DNA of 64,000 nt from Stackebrandtia endophytica (GCF_006716355.1 NZ_VFOW01000001.1:3534001-3598000); one strand, 5' to 3'. Shown: positions 1 through 9,223, counted from the first letter of the stretch. A program made the numbers and translations. Notes: a model not told the origin generated them from the sequence alone.

Positions 1-883
1 CCGGTAGACAGAACCCGTCCTCCTCCAGAGCGGCTTTACCCGAACCACCCCGGTTGCCGACGACCTCGCGAGTATGTTGCCAGGTGCGGGCCACCTCATC
101 GAGGCTGGGAACCCCGAAACCGTGGCCCACCGGTGCCGAGTGACGCAGCCGGATGAGTGAGCTGTCGCCGAAGGCCATCGCGATCGAGGACCGTTCGATC
201 AGCAGGCCGCGATCGGGCTCCTCCACTCGCGCGATGATGCCGCACTGGTCACGGCATTCGGCCGCGCATACGCCGATGGCGTGCGCGACATTGGAGTGCT
301 GCCGGTCGAGATAGGTGCGCCAACCCTCCGCGGGTGCCTGGTGAATGCGCAGGACGCGAGCCGCGGCGTTCTGGTCGGGGCGGTGGTGATCGCAATCGGG
401 GTCGCGTTGCCCGAATCGGCTGTCCCGTCCCGCGGCGTCTCGGCCGATGCGCATCGGGTCGGCGGCGTGCCCCCAGACGTTCTCCCAGGCCAGCAGCGGA
501 AGGTACTCGGCCATCATGTGGGCCGTGGCGACCAGTCCGGCCATGTCGTGGCGCATGTGCTGCGCAGCCATGACCTCCAGCAGCAGTTCGTAGGCGGGTC
601 GCATGCTGCTGAGTGCTCCACGGTTGGTCTCCCGTGGGTCCTGTGGGATGCGGCATTGTCGGGCCCGCCGCACCAACCGGGTGTACTCCGGCCCGCCGGT
701 CTCGGCGTCGGACATGTCGAAGTCCTCGGCGTCGAGGTCGAGGAGTCGTTGTCCGAACAGACAGAGTCGGCGCAGCCGCTTCAGGTCCGAGGCGGGCAGG
801 TTGATCATGGGCAGCAGGGCACGAACGTCACCGAAGGCGTAGCGGTGACACAGCGTCTCCAGGATGTCGACTCCGGTTAGCAC
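1..883 (-). CDS. Hypothetical protein, 3' end beyond the window
   Basis: An open reading frame enters from the left edge on the minus strand and has no stop inside the window, so about 294 N-terminal codons are visible. Codon third positions are strongly G/C, which marks this as the real coding strand rather than the competing plus-strand frames. The protein begins VLTGVDILETLCHRYAFGDV and is rich in His, Arg and Cys, with an AWENVWGHAADPMRIGRD stretch and a CAAECRDQC cluster near residue 210. I do not recognise the family. The GTG at 883 was taken as start because the conserved-looking sequence begins there, but it lacks a clear RBS; an in-frame GTG at 940 is an alternative. Confidence 0.6.
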   Translation of the reverse strand, partial: MLTGVDILETLCHRYAFGDVRALLPMINLPASDLKRLRRLCLFGQRLLDLDAEDFDMSDAETGGPEYTRLVRRARQCRIPQDPRETNRGALSSMRPAYELLLEVMAAQHMRHDMAGLVATAHMMAEYLPLLAWENVWGHAADPMRIGRDAAGRDSRFGQRDPDCDHHRPDQNAAARVLRIHQAPAEGWRTYLDRQHSNVAHAIGVCAAECRDQCGIIARVEEPDRGLLIERSSIAMAFGDSSLIRLRHSAPVGHGFGVPSLDEVARTWQHTREVVGNRGGSGKAALEEDGFCLP

Positions 884-1042
884 GCAGGTCAGTCTTGCAC
901 TGTGTGCCGGTCGACCGGGAGGGTGTCCGACAAATCTCACCGGGTGGGCGCCCGAGGCTTGACGGCCGCCGATCGCCACCCGTCGTGATCGTCGCCGGGC
1001 TCGCTTACGCTGGGAGATGTTCAGTCGATGAAGGAGAACGTG

Positions 1043-1207
1043 GTGAAACCTGACGAGGACCGGGAAGTCGCCCTGTCCGAGGATTTCGACATCCTGCCCG
1101 ACCAGACCCGAGACGACACCGACCACGGTTGGGGTGAGTCTCGCTCGCGGTCCCGTCGGGACGACGACGAGCGCCTGCTGGCGGAGCGGCCACCTCACTG
1201 GGGCTGA
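1043..1207 (+). CDS. Small acidic conserved-type actinobacterial protein
   Basis: This short gene encodes about 54 residues, VKPDEDREVALSEDF..., ending in DERLLAERPPHWG. An AAGGAG at 1031-1036 sits six bases before the GTG at 1043, which decides the start; an in-frame ATG at 1028 would place the RBS inside the gene. The pattern of an acidic N-terminus, a DILPDQTRDDTDHGWGE core and a C-terminal LLAERPPHW is what I remember of a widespread small actinobacterial protein family without known function. It is divergent from the partial gene to its left. The function is unknown, and it is probably cytoplasmic since no membrane or signal segment is present. Confidence 0.65.
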   Translation: MKPDEDREVALSEDFDILPDQTRDDTDHGWGESRSRSRRDDDERLLAERPPHWG

Positions 1208-1307
1208 ACCGCCGGTGTCCGTGAGGTTGCAGACGCCATTAGTCGGGTTTGTGGCGAAAATTCGCAATTGCAGGTTTCGCCACCCGGGCTATGGGTAACG
1301 TCACGCT

Positions 1308-1844
1308 ATGTCTGAACCTGTGTACGGTCCCGGGCGGGCGCGTCCGACCTCACCGACGGAACGGATGCCGCCGTCGGCCCCCGCACCGCCTCGGCGGCTT
1401 CCCCGGATCAGTGCCGGTCGGCTGTGGGCGGGCGGAATCGGCACCGCGATCGTGGTCGCCCTGGTCATCGTCGTGGGTGTCATGTTGGTTCGCGGGGTGC
1501 TTCAGATCCCGGTGTTGGCGGCCGAGGGTGCGGGGACTTACGGCACCGCCACCACCACGACGTACGCGTTCGCCGGCGCGGTCATCGCGATCGTCGCCAC
1601 CGCTCTTCTGCACCTGCTGTTGTTGTTCATGCCGCGTCCCATGCAGTTCTTCTATTGGATCGCCGCGCTGGTGACGGCGGTGGCCGTTCTGTTGCCGTTC
1701 ACCTTCAGCGCCCAGTGGGAGGCGCAGATCGCCACTGCGGCCATCAATCTGGTGGCGGGGGTCTGTTTGATGTCAATTCTCGGGTCGATCGGCAGTAGCT
1801 CGGTGTTGCCGGATGAGGGTGGCTATCCGACCGGTCGGATGTGA
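1308..1844 (+). CDS. Four-helix membrane protein (DUF6069-like)
   Basis: The 178-residue product has a 40-residue Pro/Arg-rich cytoplasmic N-terminus followed by four hydrophobic segments, starting near residues 42, 85, 113 and 143. The segment LLHLLLLFMPRPMQFFYWIAAL resembles DUF6069-type membrane proteins of actinomycetes, whose role is unknown. No RBS precedes the ATG, but TAACGT lies at 1296-1301, six bases before it, so the gene is probably leaderless. It stands alone between a small gene and a secreted peptidase. Confidence 0.7.
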   Translation: MSEPVYGPGRARPTSPTERMPPSAPAPPRRLPRISAGRLWAGGIGTAIVVALVIVVGVMLVRGVLQIPVLAAEGAGTYGTATTTTYAFAGAVIAIVATALLHLLLLFMPRPMQFFYWIAALVTAVAVLLPFTFSAQWEAQIATAAINLVAGVCLMSILGSIGSSSVLPDEGGYPTGRM

Positions 1845-2034
1845 CTCGCCGGTTCGGGTGTCGGCGGCGGTCGGGTTCTCGGGTGGGGCGATTTGATCGT
1901 GAATGGTATGAATGGTCCCCGGTCGTTTACCTATATTTCAGCTAAACATTTACATCCTTCTTGACCTGGTCGACTGGGTACGGAATCCTGGGCTCGGATC
2001 GTTGCCCGCGATCAGTTCCATATTGGAGGATTTC

Positions 2035-2769
2035 ATGTCCAAACAGTCAAGGCGCGCATTCCTGACGGCGGCGGTCGCCGTCCCCACTACCGCGGCGGTC
2101 ATCGGTTTGACCGGTGGCACCGCGCACGCGGCCAAATATTCATGGCCGAGCACCCCGCTGAAAATAGGTAGCTCGGGCGCTCATGTAACGGCTCTTCAGA
2201 TCCGCATCGCCGGATACCCCGGCTACAACGCGGTTCTGGCCACCGATGGTGCCTTCGGACAGCTGACCCACAACGCGGTCCGCAGGTTCCAGTCGGCTTA
2301 CGGCCTCGCGGTCGACGGCGTCGCCGGACCGGCGACGTTCGGCAAACTGTCGTCGCTGGAAAGCAGTGACCAGACCCCGATTCACTTCGAATACTCGGAG
2401 TTCCTGAGCCGGTGCGACCCGAACAACTTCTGCGGTGGCAAGGTAGGCTGCGCCACCGCCAAGGAGAATGCTCGGCGGACCATGTGGAAGCTCGAGGCCA
2501 TGCGCCATGCGCTGGGCGACAAGGCGATCAACATCAGCAGCGGTTTCCGCAGCTCCGGCTGCAACGCCGCCGTCGGTGGTGCCTCGAACAGCCGCCACAT
2601 GTACGGCGACGCGGCCGACCTGGTCGGTTCCCACTCGTTCTGCACCCTGGCCCGCCAGGCCCGTAACCACGGGTTCCGTCAGATCCTCGGCCCCGGGTAC
2701 CCGGGCCACAACGACCACGTCCACGTCGCCAGCGGCGGCAGCACCTGGTCTGCTCCCAACTGCATGTAG
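2035..2769 (+). CDS. Secreted peptidoglycan-binding M15-family D,D-peptidase
   Basis: The 244-residue protein probably cleaves D-Ala-D-Ala-type peptide bonds in cell-wall peptidoglycan outside the cell. It starts MSKQSRRAFLTAAVAV, a Tat-type signal (SRRAFL) with a likely AHA cleavage near residue 33. A PG_binding_1 domain follows (about residues 42-100: IGSSGAHVTALQIRI ... DGVAGPATFGKL). The C-terminal M15-type zinc domain carries SRHMYGDAADL and NDHVHV, which supply the His, Asp and His metal ligands. Several cysteines (SRCDPNNFCGGKVGCAT, SSGCNA, FCTL) suggest disulfides, as in Streptomyces zinc DD-carboxypeptidases. GGAGGA stands seven bases before the chosen ATG; a frame extension to 1912 is not needed. 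Confidence 0.88.
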   Translation: MSKQSRRAFLTAAVAVPTTAAVIGLTGGTAHAAKYSWPSTPLKIGSSGAHVTALQIRIAGYPGYNAVLATDGAFGQLTHNAVRRFQSAYGLAVDGVAGPATFGKLSSLESSDQTPIHFEYSEFLSRCDPNNFCGGKVGCATAKENARRTMWKLEAMRHALGDKAINISSGFRSSGCNAAVGGASNSRHMYGDAADLVGSHSFCTLARQARNHGFRQILGPGYPGHNDHVHVASGGSTWSAPNCM

Positions 2770-2804
2770 CGGCGAAGCGGTCAACCTCCGCGCAGCATCC
2801 GTTC

Positions 2805-2842
2805 GACACCTGGTCCGGGGCCGTTGTCCCGGGCCAGGTGTC
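2805..2842. terminator. Bidirectional terminator-like hairpin
   Basis: Fifteen-base arms at 2805-2819 and 2828-2842 (GACACCTGG...CCAGGTGTC) pair with one G-U wobble around an eight-base loop. The hairpin lies between the convergent peptidase and antiporter genes. It has no T tract, which is usual in high-GC actinomycetes. Confidence 0.7.
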
Positions 2843-2860
2843 CGCTGTTGCGGCGGGTTC

Positions 2861-4132
2861 TCAGCCGACGGCGGTCTCCACGGCCTCGGCGGTCGAGTCC
2901 GGTGCACGGCGAGCTCGCCTGGCGGCTCGTCGATCGATGAATTCGAGGCCGGGGGCGGCGGCCAGTGTGGTCAGGATCGCCACGATGACGATGATCGCGA
3001 ACAGCGTCGGAGTGACCAGGCCGGCCTGCATCCCCACGTTCAGCGCGATCAGCTGCATGAGGCCCCGGGTGTTCATGAGGAACCCGATGCGCAGGGAGTC
3101 GTCCCAGGATTCGCCCATGAGCCTCGCGGTGGTGGTGCAGGTGGCGAGTTTGCCGACGAAGGCGAACACCACCACGACCAGGCCGGCGGCGATGACGACC
3201 AGGTTGTCGAGGACCAGGAAGTTGGTCTGCAAACCGGTGTAGGCGAAGAACAGCGGCAGGAACAGCCAGACGGTGACCGGGCGGATCACCGTGATGAGCT
3301 TCTCGCTGGTCTCGCCGCGCGGCATGACCACACCCAGAGCGAAGGCGCCGACGACGGCGTGAATCCCGATCGACTCGGTGAACCAGGCGGTCACCAACAT
3401 CGCCAGGAACGCGACCACGAAGCCCTCGGTCTTCTTGGACCAACTGGAGTTCAGCGCCCATTGCAAACCCCGCCTGGCAAAGGGCAGCACCGCTGCGAGC
3501 ACCGCGAGTCCGCCGAGGGCGATCCAGATGCCGCCTGCGGAGGTGGCACCGGCCATCGCGAGAACGATCGCCAACAGAATCCAGGCCAGTACGTCGTCGA
3601 TGGCGCCGGCGGCCAGTGACAGGGTGCCGTAGCGGGTGCTGGAGATGCCCCGGTCGGTGAGGATGCGGGCCAGGACCGGGAAGGCGGTGATGGCCAGCAG
3701 TAGGCCGAGGTAGACCGCGCCGGTGGTGATGGAGATGCCGTCGGGGAACAGCGGCACCCACTCGTGCGCGGTGAGTGCGAATCCCACGCCGAGGACCATG
3801 GGCACCGCGATGCCGGTCAGCGAGACCCCGATGCCGACTTTGGCGCCGCTGCGGATCTCCTTGACGGAGAACTCGAGGCCGACGGTGAACATGAACAGGA
3901 CCAGCCCGAGCTGGCTGACCATCCCCATGACCGAGAGCAGGTCGGGCGGGAACAGTGTGGCGGAGACGTTGGGGAACAGGGTTCCGATGAGTGATGGCCC
4001 GAGTAGGACACCGGCGATGATTTCGCCGATGACCACCGGTTGGCCGATGGCGCGGCAGATCACGTGCATGATCTGACAAAGCACCATAATGGAAATAAAC
4101 GCGAGTAGAAGCATCGCGAAGCTATGAGCCAT
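2861..4132 (-). CDS. CPA2-family cation/proton antiporter
   Basis: This 423-residue integral membrane protein resembles the Kef/NapA branch of monovalent cation:proton antiporters and probably exchanges Na+ or K+ for H+. About twelve hydrophobic helices are visible. Family hallmarks are GQPVVIGEIIAGVLLGPS in the first helices, ITAFPVLARIL, and the paired acidic residues in AAGAIDDVLAWILLA, which carry the ion in this family. There is no C-terminal NAD-binding (TrkA-N) domain. Translation probably starts at MAHSFAMLLL, because GGAGGAGCTGCAG precedes that ATG; an in-frame start at 4183 would add 17 residues. Confidence 0.88.
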   Translation of the reverse strand: MAHSFAMLLLAFISIMVLCQIMHVICRAIGQPVVIGEIIAGVLLGPSLIGTLFPNVSATLFPPDLLSVMGMVSQLGLVLFMFTVGLEFSVKEIRSGAKVGIGVSLTGIAVPMVLGVGFALTAHEWVPLFPDGISITTGAVYLGLLLAITAFPVLARILTDRGISSTRYGTLSLAAGAIDDVLAWILLAIVLAMAGATSAGGIWIALGGLAVLAAVLPFARRGLQWALNSSWSKKTEGFVVAFLAMLVTAWFTESIGIHAVVGAFALGVVMPRGETSEKLITVIRPVTVWLFLPLFFAYTGLQTNFLVLDNLVVIAAGLVVVVFAFVGKLATCTTTARLMGESWDDSLRIGFLMNTRGLMQLIALNVGMQAGLVTPTLFAIIVIVAILTTLAAAPGLEFIDRRAARRARRAPDSTAEAVETAVG

Positions 4133-4574
4133 CTGCAGCTCCTCCAGAGAAGAAATCGGCTCCACATTAGGGGTGAAGGTCAACCGGAGGTGATGCGTTG
4201 GTTTCGTTGGTAATCAGGGTATTTAACACCCTTGTGGATGTTTTGAGATGCTCGCGCGACGGGTGGCCAGGGCCTCATATGTATTTGAACTGGTGAATGT
4301 ATGGCGTGTGAACTTCCGGGGCCGGATTCGTTTTAACGTGGTTTCGGGGGGCGATGTCCGATACGCAGTGCGGCGGTGGGGTCGACGTGAGATATCGAAC
4401 CATCACGGTATGTGATGTTGGCGATACGGCCATACTCGGCGACTGGTGCGGACATTCTCAAGTCCGTCGATTCCGACTATCATCGCCTGCAGTGTTCCTC
4501 GCCGGTCACCCCTTCAGATCCGTCGAGGAATCCAGCGACCGTGACCACCCCCACCCCCGTGAGGCACCCACGCC
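4133..4574. other. Divergent intergenic region, no gene seen
   Basis: About 440 bases separate the antiporter from the DUF3105 gene. The left half is AT-richer than its surroundings (around 4200-4320) and presumably holds the two divergent promoters. No coding frame with actinobacterial codon bias, structured RNA or clear palindrome was identified. Confidence 0.4.
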
Positions 4575-5663
4575 ATGGCAAAGAAGAAGTCCAACCAGCG
4601 GTCCGGTAAGGCGCGCGGTTTTCAGCCGGCCAGGTCGGTTACCGCACCGAAGCCCCCTGAGGACGACGAATCGACCGCGGACACTTCTGAGGCCACGGCG
4701 GCGGCCGACACGGCGTCGAAGAAGACCGACGACAAGGCGACGGACGCCAAGAAGACGGACGCCAAGAAGTCCGACGCCAAGAAGGCCGACGGCAAGAAGT
4801 CCGACGCGAAGAAGGATTCCGCCGCCGAGTCGGATTCCGGCACCAAGGCCAAAGACAAGGCCAAGGACGAGAAGTCCTCCGCCAAGGCCAAGGACGAGAA
4901 GCCGAAGAAGACCGACGCCAAGTCGGCGTCCACCAAACCCAAGGGCGGCAAGGGCCCCAAGGGCCGCGAGACGACCGGGAAGGCCGGCGGAACCAACGCC
5001 AAGCGGCCTGCCGGGAAGTCGAACGCCAAGAAGCGCAAGGTCGCGGCGCCCAAGAAGCCGCTGCCGTGGGGAATGATCTCCGTGGTCACCGGTCTGGTGG
5101 TTGTCGTCGCCGCCTTGATCGCCATCCCGATCTTCACCCTGCCGGAGGCCCCGCCGGACCCGGACGAGCCGATCGACGGTGTCACCGACTACTACGCCGA
5201 CGGTGCCCCGTGGGTGGAGGAGTCCGCGCACGTCGACGGTCGGGTCGAGTACGCGCTCGCGCCACCGGCCGGCGGCAACCACAACGTTGCCTGGTCCACC
5301 TGCAACGGCGTCGTCTACGACCAGCCGATTCCGAACGAACACGCCGTTCACAGCCTGGAGCACGGTGCGATCTGGTTCACCTACTCGCCCGACCTGCCCC
5401 AGACGGAGATCGACAAGCTGGCCGGCAAGGTCAACGGCATCGACTACACCCTGATGAGCCCCTACGCGGGCCAGGACTCCCCGATCATCCTGACCGCCTG
5501 GGGTTACCAGTTGAAGATCGACTCCGCCGACGACGAGCGCATCACCGCCTTCACCTCGAAGTACCGGTTGACCGCGTCTCGCGAACCCGGGGCGACCTGC
5601 TCCGGCGGAACCCCGATCACCGGAGACACCCCGATGATGGGTGCTCCCGGCATGGAAGGCTGA
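4575..5663 (+). CDS. DUF3105 membrane-anchored protein with Lys/Ala/Asp-rich tail
   Basis: The 362-residue protein has three parts. The first 160 residues are a highly charged, low-complexity cytoplasmic tail rich in Lys, Ala, Asp and Ser with repeated DAKK units, ending in KKRKVAAPKKPLPWG. One membrane helix follows (about residues 172-192, ISVVTGLVVVVAALIAIPIF). The extracytoplasmic DUF3105 domain spans about residues 200-350 and contains PPAGGNHNVAWSTCNGVVY, NEHAVHSLEHGAIW and a late Cys; the conserved His and Cys residues suggest metal or thiol chemistry, but the function is not established. The next gene, DUF305, starts four bases after the stop, and these two families are commonly neighbours. 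Confidence 0.85.
   Translation: MAKKKSNQRSGKARGFQPARSVTAPKPPEDDESTADTSEATAAADTASKKTDDKATDAKKTDAKKSDAKKADGKKSDAKKDSAAESDSGTKAKDKAKDEKSSAKAKDEKPKKTDAKSASTKPKGGKGPKGRETTGKAGGTNAKRPAGKSNAKKRKVAAPKKPLPWGMISVVTGLVVVVAALIAIPIFTLPEAPPDPDEPIDGVTDYYADGAPWVEESAHVDGRVEYALAPPAGGNHNVAWSTCNGVVYDQPIPNEHAVHSLEHGAIWFTYSPDLPQTEIDKLAGKVNGIDYTLMSPYAGQDSPIILTAWGYQLKIDSADDERITAFTSKYRLTASREPGATCSGGTPITGDTPMMGAPGMEG
4743..4814 (+). repeat. 15-bp tandem repeat inside DUF3105 gene
   Basis: Almost five copies of a GACGCCAAGAAGNCC-type unit encode successive D-A-K-K-x blocks. Copies differ mainly at the last codon. Such repeats can expand or contract by slippage and would change the length of the cationic tail. Confidence 0.8.
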
Positions 5664-5667
5664 CACA

Positions 5668-6312
5668 ATGCGACAGGCGATCTCGGCTCGACCGATCCTT
5701 TCGGTGGTCATGGCGGCGTTGGTCGCGGTGGCCCTGGGTTTGACGGTGGGCATCATGTCCACCCGGCAGGCGCCCGACCCCGGGGTGGATTCCGCCGAGG
5801 CCGGGTTCGCCTGGGACATGTCCCTGCACCACAGCCAGGCCGTCGCGATGTCGATGCACCTCTACCGCAACGGCGGGGACGAGGCGCTGCGGATGCTGGC
5901 CTATGACATCGCGTTGACCCAGCAGGCTCAGATGGGCATCATGTCCACCTGGCTGACCGAGTGGAACCTGCCCGCGACATCCACGCAGGAACCGATGCAG
6001 TGGATGGACATGCCCATGGACATGGGGTCCTGGGCGGCGGACGGGCGACTCATGCCCGGTATGGCGACCAAGGCCGAACTGGACGAGCTGTACTCACTGA
6101 CCGGCACGGCCGCGGACCTGATGTTCTGCAAGCTGATGATCAGCCACCACATTGGAGGCGTTCACATGGCTGAGGGGGTCCTCGACCTCACCGAACGTGG
6201 TGACGTCGTTCGCCTGGCCGACTCCATGGTGAAGGGCCAGCAGGCCGAGATCGACGTCCTCAATGACATCCAGAACCGGTTGACCGCCACCGCGGACGCC
6301 ACCGGGTCCTGA
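5668..6312 (+). CDS. DUF305 family exported protein
   Basis: The 214-residue protein has an N-terminal hydrophobic signal or anchor (residues 9-30), followed by a helical DUF305 domain. That domain is a ferritin-like four-helix fold with recurring Met and His residues, seen here as WDMSLHHSQAVAMSMHLYR and MFCKLMISHHIGGVHMAEGVL, plus a Met-rich loop MQWMDMPMDMGSW. DUF305 proteins are associated with copper or metal handling in the cell envelope, but the exact role here is inferred. The gene follows DUF3105 by four bases and is clearly co-transcribed. A strong hairpin ends the operon. Confidence 0.85.
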   Translation: MRQAISARPILSVVMAALVAVALGLTVGIMSTRQAPDPGVDSAEAGFAWDMSLHHSQAVAMSMHLYRNGGDEALRMLAYDIALTQQAQMGIMSTWLTEWNLPATSTQEPMQWMDMPMDMGSWAADGRLMPGMATKAELDELYSLTGTAADLMFCKLMISHHIGGVHMAEGVLDLTERGDVVRLADSMVKGQQAEIDVLNDIQNRLTATADATGS

Positions 6313-6325
6313 CCGACGCGACAAC

Positions 6326-6365
6326 CGAACGAGCCCGTCCACCGAAGAGTGGGCGGGCTCGTTCG
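6326..6365 (+). terminator. Terminator hairpin after DUF305
   Basis: Arms of 17 bases at 6326-6342 and 6349-6365 (CGAACGAGCCCG... / ...CGGGCTCGTTCG) pair with a single non-Watson-Crick position around a six-base loop. It begins 13 bases after the DUF305 stop, and the next gene is convergent. Confidence 0.8.
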
Positions 6366-6441
6366 TCGTGGGACGTATGGGCGGAGAACCGACCCTGTTG
6401 CGCAGGCCCGCACCCGGTCGTGTCCTCAGCGGGCCGACCGA

Positions 6442-6993
6442 CTACGACGTGACCGGTTCGGGCGCCGCCGCCAGAATCTCCGCCATCGCGGCGCGGCGTC
6501 GCCTGGCGACCTCGTCGGGTTCGACGTTGAAGGCGGTGCCCTCCCAGACCTCCAGCAGCCCCGCCATCGCCAGGGCCTCCTCCGCCCAGGACCGCAACGC
6601 GGGGTGGATCCACCCGATGATCTTGAACTGGCCGAGGGCGCCGGCGATCCGTGCGTTGACCTCGCCGTGCAGGTATCGCACGTGGGATTCGTCCTGGTCG
6701 AGCCATGCCGTCACGCCGACCGAATCGCGACCCCACACCTCTTCGGGGACCAGGTCCCAGTCTCCGAGGAGGGCGGCGACGCGCCCCGGTGCGTGCTCGT
6801 CGTCCCCGCCGGCGGCGTACCACTCCTCCAGGTCGCGCAACGTGTCGTACCCGTCGTCGCCGCCGAACGGGGACCGTGGGTCTCCCTGGTCGTAGAACCA
6901 TTCCGGTGACACGGCGACGAAGGCCGGGTGACTGGTCTCAGTGGACAAACCCTCGTCCTGGTCGTCCAGGAAGATCTGCGTTGGGGGCGACAT
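6442..6993 (-). CDS. Hypothetical protein
   Basis: This 183-residue soluble, acidic protein is not one I recognise. The N-terminal half is rich in Asp, Gly and Trp (SPEWFYDQGDPRSPFGGDDGYDTLRDLEEWYAAGG). The C-terminal half is helical, with GQFKIIGWIHPALRSWAEEALA and VEPDEVARRRRAAMAEILAA. No signal peptide, membrane helix or catalytic motif is visible. No RBS precedes the ATG, but TACCAT lies seven bases upstream on the minus strand (7001-7006), so it is probably leaderless. Confidence 0.65.
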   Translation of the reverse strand: MSPPTQIFLDDQDEGLSTETSHPAFVAVSPEWFYDQGDPRSPFGGDDGYDTLRDLEEWYAAGGDDEHAPGRVAALLGDWDLVPEEVWGRDSVGVTAWLDQDESHVRYLHGEVNARIAGALGQFKIIGWIHPALRSWAEEALAMAGLLEVWEGTAFNVEPDEVARRRRAAMAEILAAAPEPVTS

Positions 6994-7068
6994 GCGACCG
7001 ATGGTAACGATGTCGCGCCAAACGGGGCGTCCTTCGACAACCCGGTGCGTGACGGCTCGTCGGGCGGC

Positions 7069-8034
7069 TCAAGTGGAGATCTTCGGGGCATCGCCGGGCG
7101 AACGGTCGTCGAGTTCGGGTGTCCCGCGATGCCGCCGCCGGGTCAGGTACACCCCGGTCAGACAGATCACGCCGCCGATGACCGCGATGCCCGCCGGGGT
7201 CTCCCCGAGGAGCACCCATGCCATCGCGATGACCATGGGAGGCACCAGGTACGTCGTCGCGCCCTGTTTGCCCGCGCTGGTGCGGGCGAGGGCGAAGGCC
7301 CAGGTGGTGAAGGCCAACGCGGTCGGTCCGATCCCCAGGTACACCAGCCACCAGATCCCGGCAGAGGAGGCGTCGCCGAGCTCGGTGACCAGGGTCGGTG
7401 CGAACGGCAGGCACACGACGACCCCCACCGTGCAGGCCAACCAGGTGACCCGCAGCGGTGAGACCCGTGACAGCAGTGGTTTCTGGCTGACCACGCCTAT
7501 CGCGTAACAGATCGCCGCGACCACGCACAGCACCACGCCCCAGGTGTCGGCGACCCCGCCGGAGGACGAGCCGAGGCCGATGACCACGACACCGGCGAAG
7601 GCGATGCCGCCGCCGATCAGCAGTCCACGCGGGAAGCCTTCGCGCAGCAGCCAACCGGCCAGCACCGCGATCAGGATCGGCCCGATGTTGACCAGCATCG
7701 ACGCGGTACCGGCGTCGATGCGTCGTTCGGCCTCGTTGAGGGCGACGTTGTAGACGCCGAACCAGGTGACGCCGCAAACGACGACGGCCCACCAGCCGCG
7801 CCCGGTCGGCCAACCCGAGCCTGCGCCGCCGGGCGCCGGTCGGCGCAGCAACAGCAACAGACCCAACACGGCTGAGGCGGTGACCAGTCGTCCCAGTGAG
7901 AGCGAACCGGCGGAGAACTCCCGTCCCACGAATCGGATGGCGACGAACGCGGAGGCCCACATGACGACGGTGACGCCGATGGCGAGCAGCGGCAGCAGGG
8001 TCGTGGGCCGCGTGGGGGTGAGGGTGTCGGACAT
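7069..8034 (-). CDS. EamA/DMT-family transporter
   Basis: The 321-residue protein has about ten hydrophobic helices arranged as two EamA repeats, typical of drug/metabolite exporters of the DMT superfamily. Recognisable pieces are TVVMWASAFVAIRFVGREFSAGSLSLGR near the start and GPTALAFTTWAFALARTSAGKQGATTYLVPPMVIAMAWVLLGE in the second repeat. The substrate cannot be read from sequence; amino acids or small metabolites are usual for the family. The start at 8034 (MSDTLTPTR) was preferred over the in-frame extension to 8334, which runs into the upstream region of the ABC transporter. Confidence 0.85.
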   Translation of the reverse strand: MSDTLTPTRPTTLLPLLAIGVTVVMWASAFVAIRFVGREFSAGSLSLGRLVTASAVLGLLLLLRRPAPGGAGSGWPTGRGWWAVVVCGVTWFGVYNVALNEAERRIDAGTASMLVNIGPILIAVLAGWLLREGFPRGLLIGGGIAFAGVVVIGLGSSSGGVADTWGVVLCVVAAICYAIGVVSQKPLLSRVSPLRVTWLACTVGVVVCLPFAPTLVTELGDASSAGIWWLVYLGIGPTALAFTTWAFALARTSAGKQGATTYLVPPMVIAMAWVLLGETPAGIAVIGGVICLTGVYLTRRRHRGTPELDDRSPGDAPKIST

Positions 8035-8227
8035 CCACCAACCATCCACCCGCGACGGTTCGGCGGCCAGCGAAGAATCGACGTATCGGTTCGAGATAGC
8101 GGACAACAGGTGTCCGGTATAGCTCGTAGCCTCGTTCTCCGGTCCGCGGCCGGAGCGGAATTCGACCGAAATGTCGGTGCCGGACCGTAACGTTCCACGT
8201 GATCTTCCATCGATGTGAAGGAAAACC

Positions 8228-9223
8228 ATGAATACAGCCTCGACCGGGCTGGCCATCGAAACACATGGCCTGGTCAAGACTTTCGGCGACAATCGGGCGG
8301 TCGACGGTATCGACCTGGCCGTCGCCGCGGGCACCGTCTACGGCGTCCTGGGCCCCAACGGCGCGGGGAAGACCACCGCGGTCAAGATGTTGGCCACCCT
8401 GTTGCGTCCCGACGGCGGTGAGGCGACCGTCTTCGGGCACGACCTCGTCAAGGAGGCCGCCGCCGTCCGCAACCGCGTCAGCATGACCGGGCAGTACGCC
8501 TCGGTGGACGAGGATCTCACCGGCGCGGAGAACCTGACCCTGCTGGCTCGCCTGGTGGGGCATCGCAAACCGGCCGCCCGCGCCAGGGCGGCCGAACTGC
8601 TGGACGCGTTCGGGCTGTCCGACGCGGCGGGCCGACAGGCCAAGAAGTACTCCGGTGGAATGCGTCGCCGCCTGGACATCGCCGCGAGCATCATCAAGAC
8701 CCCCGACCTGCTGTTCCTCGACGAACCGACCACCGGTCTCGACCCGCGCAGCCGCAACCAGGTGTGGGACATCGTGCGCATCATCGTCGGGCAGGGCACC
8801 ACGGTGATGTTGACGACGCAGTACCTCGACGAGGCCGACCACCTGGCCTCCCGGATCGCGGTCATCGACCACGGCAAGGTCATCGCGGAGGGCACGCCGG
8901 GTCAATTGAAGGCGTCGGTGGGCGCCGGTTCGGTTCACGTGCGGTTGCGCGACGCCGACCAGCGCCCCGAGGCCGAACGCATCCTCGCCAAGGCACTGTC
9001 CACTCAGGTGCGTCTGGAGGCGGACCCGGTCGCGTTGACCGCGCGCGTCGACGGCTCCACCGATGAGGCCGGCGCGGCGCAACTGGCGGCGTCGGCGTTG
9101 GCCGAACTGGCCACCGGCGGCATCACCGTCGACGACTTCTCTCTCGGTCAACCCAGCCTCGACGAGGTCTTCCTGGCCCTGACCGACCGAACCACCTCGC
9201 CCGAGCCGAAGGAGGAGTCGTGA
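8228..9223 (+). CDS. DrrA-type ABC transporter ATP-binding protein
   Basis: This is the ATPase of a two-component drug or lipid exporter of the daunorubicin-resistance type. Visible motifs are Walker [10 protein letters not shown] (residues 42-50), signature [12 protein letters not shown] near residue 140, Walker [13 protein letters not shown] near 158, and the C-terminal [14 protein letters not shown] block of the DrrA family. AAGGA lies seven bases before the ATG. The stop overlaps the start of the permease gene by four bases (GTGA), so the two are translationally coupled. The exported compound is unknown, and no biosynthetic cluster lies nearby. Confidence 0.92.
   Translation: MNTASTGLAIETHGLVKTFGDNRAVDGIDLAVAAGTVYGVLGPNGAGKTTAVKMLATLLRPDGGEATVFGHDLVKEAAAVRNRVSMTGQYASVDEDLTGAENLTLLARLVGHRKPAARARAAELLDAFGLSDAAGRQAKKYSGGMRRRLDIAASIIKTPDLLFLDEPTTGLDPRSRNQVWDIVRIIVGQGTTVMLTTQYLDEADHLASRIAVIDHGKVIAEGTPGQLKASVGAGSVHVRLRDADQRPEAERILAKALSTQVRLEADPVALTARVDGSTDEAGAAQLAASALAELATGGITVDDFSLGQPSLDEVFLALTDRTTSPEPKEES

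Noticed and set aside
281-880. Plus-strand 199-codon frame at the window start
   Set aside because: Third-position G/C bias favours the minus-strand frame, which is open to the window edge.
2781-4079. 432-codon minus-strand frame inside the antiporter
   Set aside because: Same strand but a different frame from the antiporter, without membrane helices; shadow frame.
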